From Micavibrio aeruginosavorus (lineage in GTDB: Bacteria; Pseudomonadota; Alphaproteobacteria; Micavibrionales; Micavibrionaceae): a stretch of 5,019 nucleotides of DNA. Positions 1 to 5,019 of this stretch are shown here, piece by piece. Positions within the stretch are counted from its first letter, which is position 1. Every line of letters begins with the position of its first letter. Where the stretch lies: contig QFOT01000156.1 of the NCBI GenBank assembly GCA_003241285.1, positions 1-5,019 on the forward strand. Reading direction: 5' to 3'. A program made the translations under genes and the position numbers. The notes under the pieces are model-generated. The model searched no databases, was not told the origin of the DNA, and saw only the letters and a list, made by a program, of their open reading frames with translations.

Positions 1-300
1 TCCGATAGCCGCGACTGGCATTACCATCGACGACACGCGCCCGGTTTTTCTGGCCGCCAGCGACAAGAACATGATCATGCCGATTGCGGTGACGACACCA
101 TCAATTCCTGCAATCGCATAAAAGTGACGATTTACGCTGAAATCCGGCCACACCATGATAGGCCAGGCAAAAGCGATCATGACGGCTGCGAAGGAGGCGC
201 GCCACGCGTTTAGCAGTCGCGGGTCAAGTTGAAATTTTCGATTGCATTCCGCCAGCATAGCCGCGCAGAAACTAGCGCCCAGCGCCCATAAAAACCACAT
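1..300 (-). CDS. Putative EamA/DMT-family membrane transporter, N-terminal part (runs off the left edge)
   Basis: Reading the minus strand from the ATG at 300-298 gives 100 uninterrupted codons to the window edge, so the gene is partial at its 3' end. The product is strongly hydrophobic, with likely membrane helices near residues 1-17, 36-52 and 62-82, joined by short charged turns (ECNRK at 18-22, AARKTGR at 82-88). The segment GRVSSMVMPVAAIG at 87-100, directly after a helix, resembles the start of a helix in drug/metabolite transporters (EamA repeats), where a small-residue and proline-rich stretch follows a basic turn. A GGGGA sequence (revcomp of 308-312) lies about seven bases before the ATG and supports the start. 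The substrate cannot be predicted. The gene is divergent from cydAB and shares its upstream spacer. The coding call is fairly firm; the family call is moderate because only the first part is visible. Confidence 0.68.
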   Translation of the reverse strand, partial: MWFLWALGASFCAAMLAECNRKFQLDPRLLNAWRASFAAVMIAFAWPIMVWPDFSVNRHFYAIAGIDGVVTAIGMIMFLSLAARKTGRVSSMVMPVAAIG

Positions 301-313
301 TCCGAAATCCCCG

Positions 314-329
314 CTTGATTTAAATCAAG
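314..329. promoter_or_regulatory. Perfect FNR/FixK-type anaerobox (TTGAT-N4-ATCAA)
   Basis: CTTGATTTAAATCAAG is a perfect 16-base palindrome whose core (315-328) matches the TTGAT-N4-ATCAA consensus of Crp/Fnr-family regulators (FNR, FnrL, FixK, ANR) exactly. It lies in the spacer between the divergent transporter gene and cydA, about 123 bases before the cydA start and only 13 bases before the transporter start. Cytochrome bd-type oxidases are commonly controlled by such regulators, so activation of cydAB at low oxygen is the natural inference. Its closeness to the transporter start suggests it might block that gene when occupied. Which family member binds cannot be told from the site. Confidence 0.85.
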
Positions 330-359
330 AAAATGCAATCCGGCGAGATTAGCACAAAT

Positions 360-417
360 TTATATACAAAAATATATTGAAAAAAGGGCATCGAAGCGTA
401 AGTTCCAGCATTATAAT
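360..417 (+). promoter_or_regulatory. AT-rich promoter region of cydAB
   Basis: Two kinds of -10 candidate are visible. A perfect TATAAT lies at 412-417, with no good -35 at the usual spacing, which fits an activator-dependent promoter. AT-rich TATATA (361-366) and TATATT (373-378) lie closer to the anaerobox. A start site near 383-385, served by 373-378, would place the anaerobox centre (321.5) at about -62 to -63, close to the -61.5 class I activator position. A start from TATAAT would place it at about -102. The sequence alone cannot choose. The octamer ATTATAAT at 410-417 is self-complementary, so a -10 for the divergent gene is equally possible there. Confidence 0.45.
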
Positions 418-451
418 ACTCTGCAACTAGAGTTCAGTACCGAAGGTTTAT

Positions 452-1846
452 ATGCCCATGGAATTCGATCCCGCCCTGCTTGCCCGCATACAGTTTGCCG
501 CCAACATCACTTTTCACATCCTGTTTCCGACCATCACGATAGCGCTGGGATGGATTTTGCTGTTTTTCAAGCTGCGCTTCCAAAAGACGCAGGATTATAA
601 ATGGATGAATGCCTATTTCTTCTTCACTAAAGTCTTCGCCTTGTGTTTTGCAATCGGAGTTGTAACCGGCATCACCATGTCGTTTCAGTTCGGGACCAAC
701 TGGCCAGGCTTTATGCTGACCGTCGGCAATATCGCCGGTCCTTTATTGGCATATGAAGTGTTGACAGCTTTCTTCCTGGAAGCCACTTTTCTCGGCATCA
801 TGTTTTTCGGGTTTCGCCGCGTCAAACCCTGGGTGCATAATCTGGCGACATTTCTTGTTGCCGCCGGAACGACCTTATCCGCTTTCTGGATTCTCGCCCT
901 AAACAGCTGGATGCAAACACCGGTAGGCTTTGAAATGGTCGACGGCAAAGCCATGGCAACCGACTGGATTCAAATTATCTTTAACCCTTCGCTTCCCTAC
1001 CGCTTTACACATATGCTTCTTGCTTCCGCATTAACGGCGGCCTTCCTGATAGCTGGATTATCGGCCTTCCGCTGGCTTAAAAACGACCGCAGCCCCTCCG
1101 TATTGGCGACACTTAAGACCGGCGTTTATCTGGCTGCTATTTTAATTCCGATACAGATATTTGTCGGTGATCTGCATGGACTGAATACGAAAGAGCACCA
1201 GCCCGCGAAAGTTGCCGCGATGGAAGCACTGTGGGAAACCAGAACAGAAGCCCCGCTCATTCTTTTTGCAATTCCAGATGAAAAAGAACGAACCAATAAA
1301 TGGTCGATCGAGATCCCAAAACTGGCAAGCCTTATTCTCGCCCATGATCCATCTGGCGAAATCAAAGGTCTGAACGAATTCGAAGGAGAGCATCCGCCCG
1401 TCGCGCCGGTATTCTGGTCCTTCCGCATCATGGTTGGGCTGGGAATGCTGATGCTGGCCGTGTCATGGCTGTCCGCTCTCTATATCCTGCGAAAGCAATC
1501 CCTTTCAAAATTCTGGGGCCGCGTCCTGGTCGCGATGACGTTTTCAGGCTCAATCGCGACAATCGCAGGGTGGTATGTAACCGAAATCGGCCGCCAGCCA
1601 TGGCTCGTCTACGGCGTATTGAAAACATCTGACGCAATCTCCGATGTCACCGCGCCCATGATCATGACCTCGCTCGCCGGCTATCTCGCGGTTTACGCCT
1701 TTCTTCTTCTCGCCTTCATCACGACAGTTTTCTATATGGCGTCACATGCGCATGAAAACGAAAAAGATGGACCGGCAAACGATACGCTTGGCGCATGGGG
1801 CGCCCCGCTTGTAAAAGACCTGCCAAAAGATGAGGCGCCAAGATGA
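452..1846 (+). CDS. cydA: Cytochrome bd-type (CIO-like) quinol oxidase subunit I
   Basis: This is the haem-bearing subunit of a bd-type oxidase, which oxidises quinol and reduces oxygen to water at the inner membrane. By comparison with E. coli CydA, the haem and proton-path residues are present: H22 (E. coli H19), E102 and E110 (E99, E107), H187 (H186), M327 (M393) and E378 followed by GRQPW at 380-384. The quinol-loop residues K253 and E258 (K252, E257) lie in AKVAAMEALWE. The 464 residues are fewer than the 522 in E. coli, and K253 to M327 spans 74 residues against 141, so the Q-loop is short, as in cyanide-insensitive oxidases (CioA). GAAGG at 442-446 is five bases from the chosen ATG; a second ATG two codons on (458) is also possible. 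cydB follows with a four-base overlap. Family certain; oxidase subtype inferred. Confidence 0.97.
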   Translation: MPMEFDPALLARIQFAANITFHILFPTITIALGWILLFFKLRFQKTQDYKWMNAYFFFTKVFALCFAIGVVTGITMSFQFGTNWPGFMLTVGNIAGPLLAYEVLTAFFLEATFLGIMFFGFRRVKPWVHNLATFLVAAGTTLSAFWILALNSWMQTPVGFEMVDGKAMATDWIQIIFNPSLPYRFTHMLLASALTAAFLIAGLSAFRWLKNDRSPSVLATLKTGVYLAAILIPIQIFVGDLHGLNTKEHQPAKVAAMEALWETRTEAPLILFAIPDEKERTNKWSIEIPKLASLILAHDPSGEIKGLNEFEGEHPPVAPVFWSFRIMVGLGMLMLAVSWLSALYILRKQSLSKFWGRVLVAMTFSGSIATIAGWYVTEIGRQPWLVYGVLKTSDAISDVTAPMIMTSLAGYLAVYAFLLLAFITTVFYMASHAHENEKDGPANDTLGAWGAPLVKDLPKDEAPR

Positions 1847-2868
1847 ATCAAATTATTGCCAGTGGTGATTGGCTTCCCCTTATATTTGCCTTCCTGATGG
1901 GATTTTCCATGCTCGTTTATGCGCTGCTGGACGGCTACGATCTCGGCGTCGGCTTATTGGTGTCACGCGCCAATGATCAGGAAAAAAACATCATGATCTC
2001 GTCGATCGGCCCGTTTTGGGATGCCAATGAAACATGGCTGGTCCTCGGCGTTGGTTTATTGCTCGTGGCGTTTCCTTTGGCGCACGGCGTTATTCTGTCG
2101 AGCCTCTATATTCCGGTGGCGATCATGCTGACAGGGATCATCTTCCGCGGCGTATCTTTTGATTTCAGATCAAAGGCGCATACAAGCCACCGCAAATTCT
2201 GGAACTGGTCCTTTTTTAGCGGCTCACTGATCACCTCCGTTTCACAAGGCTATATGCTTGGCTCTTACATTCTGGGTTTCGACCATAGCCTCAAGGGGAT
2301 TGTGTTCTCTGTTATTACCGGCTTCGCCCTTGCTTCCGGCTACGCCCTGATCGGTGCCTGCTGGCTTATCATGAAGACGGAAGGAGATCTCCAGCGCCGC
2401 GCCGTCCACTGGGCCAGAATGAGCCTGATCGGCGCGATTGCTGCGATCCTTCTTGTGTCACTCGCCACGCCACTCGTTTCACCGCGCATATTTGACAAAT
2501 GGTTTACATCGCCGGAAATTTTTTATCTCCTGCCCATCCCGGCATTGACCGGCCTTTGCATCCTCGGCCTTTTCTATATTCTGTCAAAACTGCCAAAAAC
2601 CGGTGACCGCCATTGCTGGATGCCTTTTGTCCTGACTATTGCAACTGCCGTATTATGTTTTATCGGCATGGCGTATAGTTTCTACCCTTTCATAGTGCCT
2701 GAAACGCTGAATTCAAAAGGGATTTTAATCGTAGAAGCCGCCAGCGCGCCGCAATCTCTGATGATCATACTGGTCGGCGCACTGGTCGTAATCCCGTGCC
2801 TTCTGGCATATACGTTCTTTGCTTATAAAGTCTTCCATGGCAAAGCGACTGACTTAAGATATGATTAA
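1843..2868 (+). CDS. cydB: Cytochrome bd-type quinol oxidase subunit II
   Basis: This is the partner of CydA in the inner-membrane quinol oxidase; in the E. coli enzyme it binds no catalytic haem but stabilises the complex. The 341 residues are mostly hydrophobic helices. Family landmarks are ALLDGYDLGVG (27-37), GPFWDANETWLV (56-67), FRGVSFDFR (101-109), AYSFYPFIVP (277-286) and SAPQSL (301-306). The start ATG lies inside the cydA stop (ATGA, 1843-1846), and GAGG at 1832-1835 is seven bases upstream, so the two subunits are translationally coupled. The last codons overlap a CtrA-like box. No small cydX-type gene follows; the next gene starts 71 bases later. No intrinsic terminator is visible after the stop, so read-through into motA is possible. 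Confidence 0.97.
   Translation: MNQIIASGDWLPLIFAFLMGFSMLVYALLDGYDLGVGLLVSRANDQEKNIMISSIGPFWDANETWLVLGVGLLLVAFPLAHGVILSSLYIPVAIMLTGIIFRGVSFDFRSKAHTSHRKFWNWSFFSGSLITSVSQGYMLGSYILGFDHSLKGIVFSVITGFALASGYALIGACWLIMKTEGDLQRRAVHWARMSLIGAIAAILLVSLATPLVSPRIFDKWFTSPEIFYLLPIPALTGLCILGLFYILSKLPKTGDRHCWMPFVLTIATAVLCFIGMAYSFYPFIVPETLNSKGILIVEAASAPQSLMIILVGALVVIPCLLAYTFFAYKVFHGKATDLRYD
2854..2868. promoter_or_regulatory. Candidate CtrA box TTAA-N7-TTAA at the end of cydB
   Basis: TTAA at 2854-2857 and TTAA at 2865-2868, separated by exactly seven bases, match the full CtrA recognition sequence known in Caulobacter and other alphaproteobacteria. The box overlaps the last codons and stop of cydB and sits 71 bases before motA. 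CtrA activates flagellar genes in many alphaproteobacteria, so control of motAB is a sensible inference. An AT-rich TAAATA at 2882-2887 could be the matching -10. Part of the match is coding sequence and may be chance. Confidence 0.5.
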
Positions 2869-2885
2869 TTTCTTTCTGGCATAAA

Positions 2886-2917
2886 TAACTGTTAAAGTCA
2901 GAATGACGAAACAGTTA
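2886..2917. repeat. Nested inverted repeat before motA
   Basis: TAACTGTT (2886-2893) pairs with AACAGTTA (2910-2917). Inside it GTCA (2897-2900) pairs with TGAC (2904-2907) around a GAA loop. The two stems are separated by a small AAA/GA internal loop. No U-run follows, so this is not a standard terminator. It could be an operator, or a hairpin in an RNA reading from a promoter upstream of it. Confidence 0.55.
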
Positions 2918-2931
2918 CATGTAGTTAGAAT
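2903..2931 (+). promoter_or_regulatory. Candidate sigma-70-type promoter giving a near-leaderless motA mRNA
   Basis: ATGACG (2903-2908, four of six against TTGACA) and TAGAAT (2926-2931, five of six against TATAAT) are separated by 17 bases. A start site about seven bases after the -10 would fall at roughly 2938-2940, on the motA ATG. This fits the absence of any Shine-Dalgarno sequence before motA. The -35 lies inside the inner part of the nested inverted repeat. Evidence is motif-level only. Confidence 0.4.
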
Positions 2932-2939
2932 AACGAATC

Positions 2940-3779
2940 ATGATTCCAGAAGACGAAGAAACATCCCCCTTTTCCTATGCCTCGATTATCGGCGCCGCTT
3001 TTGGCGCACTGATGATCATCCTTGCGATACTGATTGGCACCAGGAATTATCTGGCCTTTATCAGCCTTGAAGGATTATTGATTGTCGTCGGCGGCTCTCT
3101 GGCCGTTGCTTTCATGAGCTTTCAGGCCAATCATGTCGTCGCCGCCTTGAAAAGTATTGGCTTTATGTTCATGAAAGCCACCGCTACCCATGAAACGCTG
3201 CATCACGACATGGTCGAAATCATTGCCTGGGCAAAAATCGTTAAAGCAAAAGGCATGCGCGGCCTTGAAGACGAAACGTTTAATAATCCTAAGAATGACA
3301 GCTTCGTCCGTTACGGGCTTGATATGGTCGTCAGCAATTATTCTCCCGAAGAAGTCCGCACTATGATGGAAACAGCGGCAGATGCGACTTATGAGCGCGA
3401 TACGATACCGGCGCGCGTCCTGCAAGCCATGGCCAGCCACGCACCCGCTTTCGGCATGGTCGGAACGCTGGTCGGCATGGTAATCATGCTCGGCAATTTT
3501 TCCGGGGACATGTCCGGCGTCGGCAAGGGCCTTTCCGTTGCGCTACTGGCCACTCTCTACGGCGTCGTCACGGCGCGTCTTGTCTATATTCCGGCTGCTT
3601 CGAAGATCATACAGAAGCAAGAGGGCCTACGCTTTCGCAATCAACTGATCACGGAAGGCATGGTGCTTTTGGTTGCCAATAAAACGCCGCGATACATACA
3701 GGATTGGCTCAACAGCTTCCTGCGGCCTGAAAGCCATTACGATATCGATTCCAAAATACAGAACATCATTAAAAAATAA
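2940..3779 (+). CDS. motA: Flagellar motor stator protein MotA (MotA/PomA family)
   Basis: MotA forms the pentameric ring of the flagellar stator in the inner membrane and converts ion flow through MotB into torque on the rotor. The 279 residues show four likely membrane helices (about 14-34, 41-60, 168-188, 198-218) and a large cytoplasmic loop between the second and third. SLEGLLIVVGGSLAVA (42-57) and HAPAFGMVGTLVGMVIML (167-184) are family hallmarks. P169 and P218 fit the conserved prolines of E. coli MotA (P173, P222), and the loop segment ending in GLEDE (108-112) fits the rotor-contacting charged region. An in-frame TAA at 2931-2933 rules out an upstream start, and the next Met (residue 24) would cut the first helix, so 2940 is secure even though no Shine-Dalgarno sequence precedes it. 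motB follows with a one-base overlap. Confidence 0.96.
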   Translation: MIPEDEETSPFSYASIIGAAFGALMIILAILIGTRNYLAFISLEGLLIVVGGSLAVAFMSFQANHVVAALKSIGFMFMKATATHETLHHDMVEIIAWAKIVKAKGMRGLEDETFNNPKNDSFVRYGLDMVVSNYSPEEVRTMMETAADATYERDTIPARVLQAMASHAPAFGMVGTLVGMVIMLGNFSGDMSGVGKGLSVALLATLYGVVTARLVYIPAASKIIQKQEGLRFRNQLITEGMVLLVANKTPRYIQDWLNSFLRPESHYDIDSKIQNIIKK

Positions 3780-4507
3780 TGCGAAGATCGAGATACAGAC
3801 GCAGCAGCGATAATGACCCCGGCCTCGACGACTGGCTGATGACCTATGCGGACATGATCACGCTCCTGCTGTGTTTCTTTGCGGTTTTTCTATCCGTGTC
3901 ACAACCACGCAATGACAAGCTTGAAGAAGCCAAAGCGGAAGTCAAAAAGGTCTTTGCCAATCCGGAGGATTTCTACCAGCGCGAGATCGAAGACCCGACG
4001 GCAACCCATGAAAATCTGCCAAGCGGTAATGGCATTCTTCCAACCAACACGGCCAATCCTTTTGGCATCGTATCAACCAACCGCAATGTCCAGATCACAC
4101 CGGGCGACCGCATAACTACGATTGAGATGAGCAGTTCCGCTTTCTTTCAAAGCGGCGCGGCATCGCTCAATCCGGACGGCAGGCGCATCCTCGATACGAT
4201 CGCCGCCATCATTAAAAATGACAAATACAAAGATTATCGCGTCGTCATTGAAGGCCATACGGATGACTCTCCGATTAAGACAGTGCAATTCCCTTCCAAC
4301 TGGGAGCTTTCGACCGCGCGTGCCGCCAGTGTCGTTCGCCTGCTGATCGACCTTGGTTTTCCAGCCAGCCGCCTGCGGGCCTCCGGCTATGCCGATACCT
4401 ATCCCAAACTCCCCAATCGGGATGAACAAGGCAAGCCGCTGCCTGACAATCAGGCACAGAACCGCCGCGTGATCATAAGGCTGGAAAAGATAGAAAAATC
4501 CAATTAA
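3779..4507 (+). CDS. motB: Flagellar motor stator protein MotB (OmpA-type peptidoglycan anchor)
   Basis: MotB anchors the stator to the cell wall and carries the ion-binding aspartate. A basic cytoplasmic tail (1-9) leads into DDWLMTYADMITLLL and one membrane helix (about 20-41), with D25 matching the essential Asp (E. coli D32, Vibrio PomB D24). Residues 42-110 form a plug and linker region. Residues about 112-236 are an OmpA-like peptidoglycan-binding domain with EGHTDD (158-163), SNWELSTARA (173-182), GYAD (203-206) and QNRRVIIRL (227-235). D25 followed by LLLCFF (C32) resembles the sodium-type PomB helix more than E. coli MotB, but the ion cannot be decided. The ATG overlaps the motA stop (TAATG) and no Shine-Dalgarno sequence is visible, so translation probably depends on reinitiation after motA. 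The 242 residues are somewhat short for MotB. Confidence 0.96.
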   Translation: MRRSRYRRSSDNDPGLDDWLMTYADMITLLLCFFAVFLSVSQPRNDKLEEAKAEVKKVFANPEDFYQREIEDPTATHENLPSGNGILPTNTANPFGIVSTNRNVQITPGDRITTIEMSSSAFFQSGAASLNPDGRRILDTIAAIIKNDKYKDYRVVIEGHTDDSPIKTVQFPSNWELSTARAASVVRLLIDLGFPASRLRASGYADTYPKLPNRDEQGKPLPDNQAQNRRVIIRLEKIEKSN

Positions 4508-4526
4508 TCCAGTGACTTATGCCACA

Positions 4527-4551
4527 GGAACTTTAAATCAGGCATTTCGTT
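4527..4551 (+). promoter_or_regulatory. EcfG (general stress response sigma factor) promoter
   Basis: GGAAC (4527-4531) and CGTT (4548-4551) are separated by exactly 16 bases, an exact match to the alphaproteobacterial EcfG consensus GGAAC-N16/17-CGTT. A start site about 4557-4560 would leave a leader of about 20 bases containing the GAGGTGA ribosome binding site of the small gene at 4579. A weaker sigma-70-like pair, TTTAAA (4532-4537) and TATAGA (4555-4560) with 17-base spacing, overlaps it, but its start site would fall at the edge of the ribosome binding site. The position makes the EcfG reading attractive. Confidence 0.72.
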
Positions 4552-4567
4552 TGTTATAGACAACAAA

Positions 4568-4574
4568 GAGGTGA
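4568..4574 (+). promoter_or_regulatory. Strong Shine-Dalgarno that fixes the start of the small gene
   Basis: GAGGTGA is a seven-base match to the 3' end of 16S rRNA, with GAGG seven bases before the ATG at 4579. It is much stronger than anything before motA or motB. It selects the 53-codon frame over the longer overlapping frames on either strand. Confidence 0.8.
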
Positions 4575-4578
4575 ACCG

Positions 4579-4740
4579 ATGCCAAATGCAAAAGATGAAA
4601 AGAAACTCGACAAGGAACTTAAAGATACTTTCCCTGCCAGTGACCCGACGAGCGGTAATGTGTTTGTCGGCGCTCCTGTTGAGCGTATATGCACCAACGA
4701 AGAATGCGGATGCGAAAAAGAAGAGAAGAAAACTTCTTGA
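4579..4740 (+). CDS. Small TFPASDP-motif protein with C-terminal cysteine cluster, probable stress-induced
   Basis: This is a 53-residue soluble protein. The N-terminal third is lysine- and acid-rich (KDEKKLDKELKD, 5-16), followed by TFPASDPTSG (17-26), a short hydrophobic patch (NVFVGAPVE) and a tail ICTNEECGCEKEE with cysteines C38, C43 and C45. The FPASDP motif recurs in small uncharacterised proteins of alphaproteobacteria; that is from memory and their function is unknown to me. The cysteines might bind a metal or be redox-active, which is inference. The start is set by GAGGTGA at 4568-4574. An EcfG-type promoter lies directly upstream and a strong terminator four bases after the stop, so this is probably a single-gene stress-response transcript, although read-through from motB is not excluded. 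Longer open frames across the same DNA have no comparable start signal. Confidence 0.82.
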   Translation: MPNAKDEKKLDKELKDTFPASDPTSGNVFVGAPVERICTNEECGCEKEEKKTS

Positions 4741-4743
4741 ACT

Positions 4744-4769
4744 AAAAAGCCGGCCACTGCCGGCTTTTT
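4744..4769. terminator. Bidirectional intrinsic terminator
   Basis: AAAAAGCCGGC (4744-4754) and GCCGGCTTTTT (4759-4769) form a perfect 11-base-pair stem with a CACT loop. The six-base-pair GC core flanked by A- and T-runs gives a U-tract on either strand. It lies four bases after the small gene's stop and contains part of the stop codon of the convergent minus-strand gene, so it can end both transcripts. Confidence 0.93.
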
Positions 4770-5010
4770 AATGCATATCCAAAGACTGCAGAAAATTGTC
4801 TATTTTTTGATCTTCATCATCGATCCACTTATAAAGAGAAAAATATTCCCGAAGCATGGCACGTCGCAGATCAGGATCGTCTAGAGATGTTGATTCCAGA
4901 TCTTCCCATATCTGATTTGCCTTCCTGGCGAAAACCTGCCTTAAATCGGACTGGTGCGAAAGCAAATCATGTCGCAAATTATCCGGGCGCAAAAAATTAT
5001 AAGCAGTCAT
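4768..5010 (-). CDS. Hypothetical small soluble protein, possibly partial at its 5' end
   Basis: I do not recognise this gene. From the ATG at 5010-5008 it encodes 80 residues with no membrane segment or signal peptide. The product is rich in Asp, Arg and Leu and probably mostly helical, for example DDPDLRRAMLREYFSLYKWIDD... (residues 44-63 onward), with aromatic residues spaced along the helix (W35, Y56, F57, Y60, W62). The stop (TAA, revcomp of 4768-4770) lies in the shared terminator. The frame stays open upstream of the ATG to the window edge (codons for W, I, D), so the real start may lie further right; TGGA nine to six bases before the ATG is only a weak ribosome binding site. Convergence with the small stress gene, sharing one terminator, and the absence of a competing frame with a ribosome binding site support it being real. 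Confidence 0.6.
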   Translation of the reverse strand: MTAYNFLRPDNLRHDLLSHQSDLRQVFARKANQIWEDLESTSLDDPDLRRAMLREYFSLYKWIDDEDQKIDNFLQSLDMH

Positions 5011-5019
5011 ATCAATCCA

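Noticed and set aside
421..437. Imperfect inverted repeat (CTG-AACT / AGTT-CAG) in the cydA leader
   Set aside because: The arms are short and interrupted by a bulge, and the loop is two bases. It is too weak to claim as an operator or hairpin.
685..954. Minus-strand open frame of 89 codons inside cydA
   Set aside because: It lies antisense within a clearly real cydA, its product is basic with no recognisable domain, and no ribosome binding site was apparent.
1126..1637. Three minus-strand open frames inside cydA
   Set aside because: They overlap each other and the coding strand of cydA and show no family motif. They are shadow frames.
2874..2893. Possible sigma-54 promoter (TGGCAT...TGTT) before motA
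   Set aside because: The GG is followed after ten bases by TG rather than GC, so the invariant -12 element is missing.
3075..3440. Minus-strand 121-codon frame inside motA
   Set aside because: It is antisense to conserved motA sequence and has Cys/His-scattered composition typical of shadow translation.
3879..4457. Plus- and minus-strand frames of 60-118 codons inside motB
   Set aside because: The motB frame carries the conserved OmpA-like domain, so these are shadows of it.
4532..4560. Sigma-70-like TTTAAA-N17-TATAGA before the small gene
   Set aside because: Each half matches only four of six bases and the start site would fall at the edge of the ribosome binding site; the exact EcfG motif in the same place is the better reading.
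4554..4771. Longer frames (67 codons minus, 66 codons plus) across the small stress gene
   Set aside because: The 53-codon frame starting at 4579 has the Shine-Dalgarno sequence, a recognisable motif and a stop just before the terminator. The other frames run into or through the terminator and lack a start signal.

Overview
The window looks like a chromosomal piece of a flagellated, aerobic to microaerobic alphaproteobacterium of moderate GC content. The assignment rests on gene content plus three promoter-type motifs that are characteristic of, though not all exclusive to, that class: a perfect FNR/FixK-type anaerobox, a perfect CtrA-type TTAA-N7-TTAA box, and a perfect EcfG (general stress response sigma factor) promoter. 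I cannot name the genus from sequence alone.

Layout. Positions 1-300 (minus strand) hold the N-terminal 100 residues of a membrane protein resembling an EamA/DMT transporter; the rest lies outside the window. A 151-base divergent spacer (301-451) carries the anaerobox and an AT-rich promoter region. Positions 452-2868 (plus) are cydA-cydB, overlapping by ATGA. They encode a cytochrome bd-type quinol oxidase with a short Q-loop, as in the cyanide-insensitive (CIO) branch, and no cydX follows. A 71-base spacer (2869-2939) contains a nested inverted repeat and promoter-like elements but no ribosome binding site, with a CtrA-like box at its left edge overlapping the end of cydB. Positions 2940-4507 (plus) are motA-motB, overlapping by TAATG, which encode the flagellar stator.

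After motB, a short spacer contains GGAAC-N16-CGTT directly before a 53-codon gene (4579-4740) with a good Shine-Dalgarno sequence. Its product has a TFPASDP motif and a C-terminal cysteine cluster. A strong, nearly symmetric intrinsic terminator (4744-4769) separates it from a convergent minus-strand gene of unknown function (4768-5010, possibly continuing past the window edge).

How the parts work together: cydAB gives a high-affinity terminal oxidase, probably induced when oxygen falls. motAB gives the ion-driven torque generator, probably tied to cell-cycle control through CtrA. The small gene is probably induced by general stress. The protein families are well known; the novelty lies mainly in the regulatory sites and the small stress-linked gene. 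I found no CRISPR array, mobile element, tRNA or rRNA.
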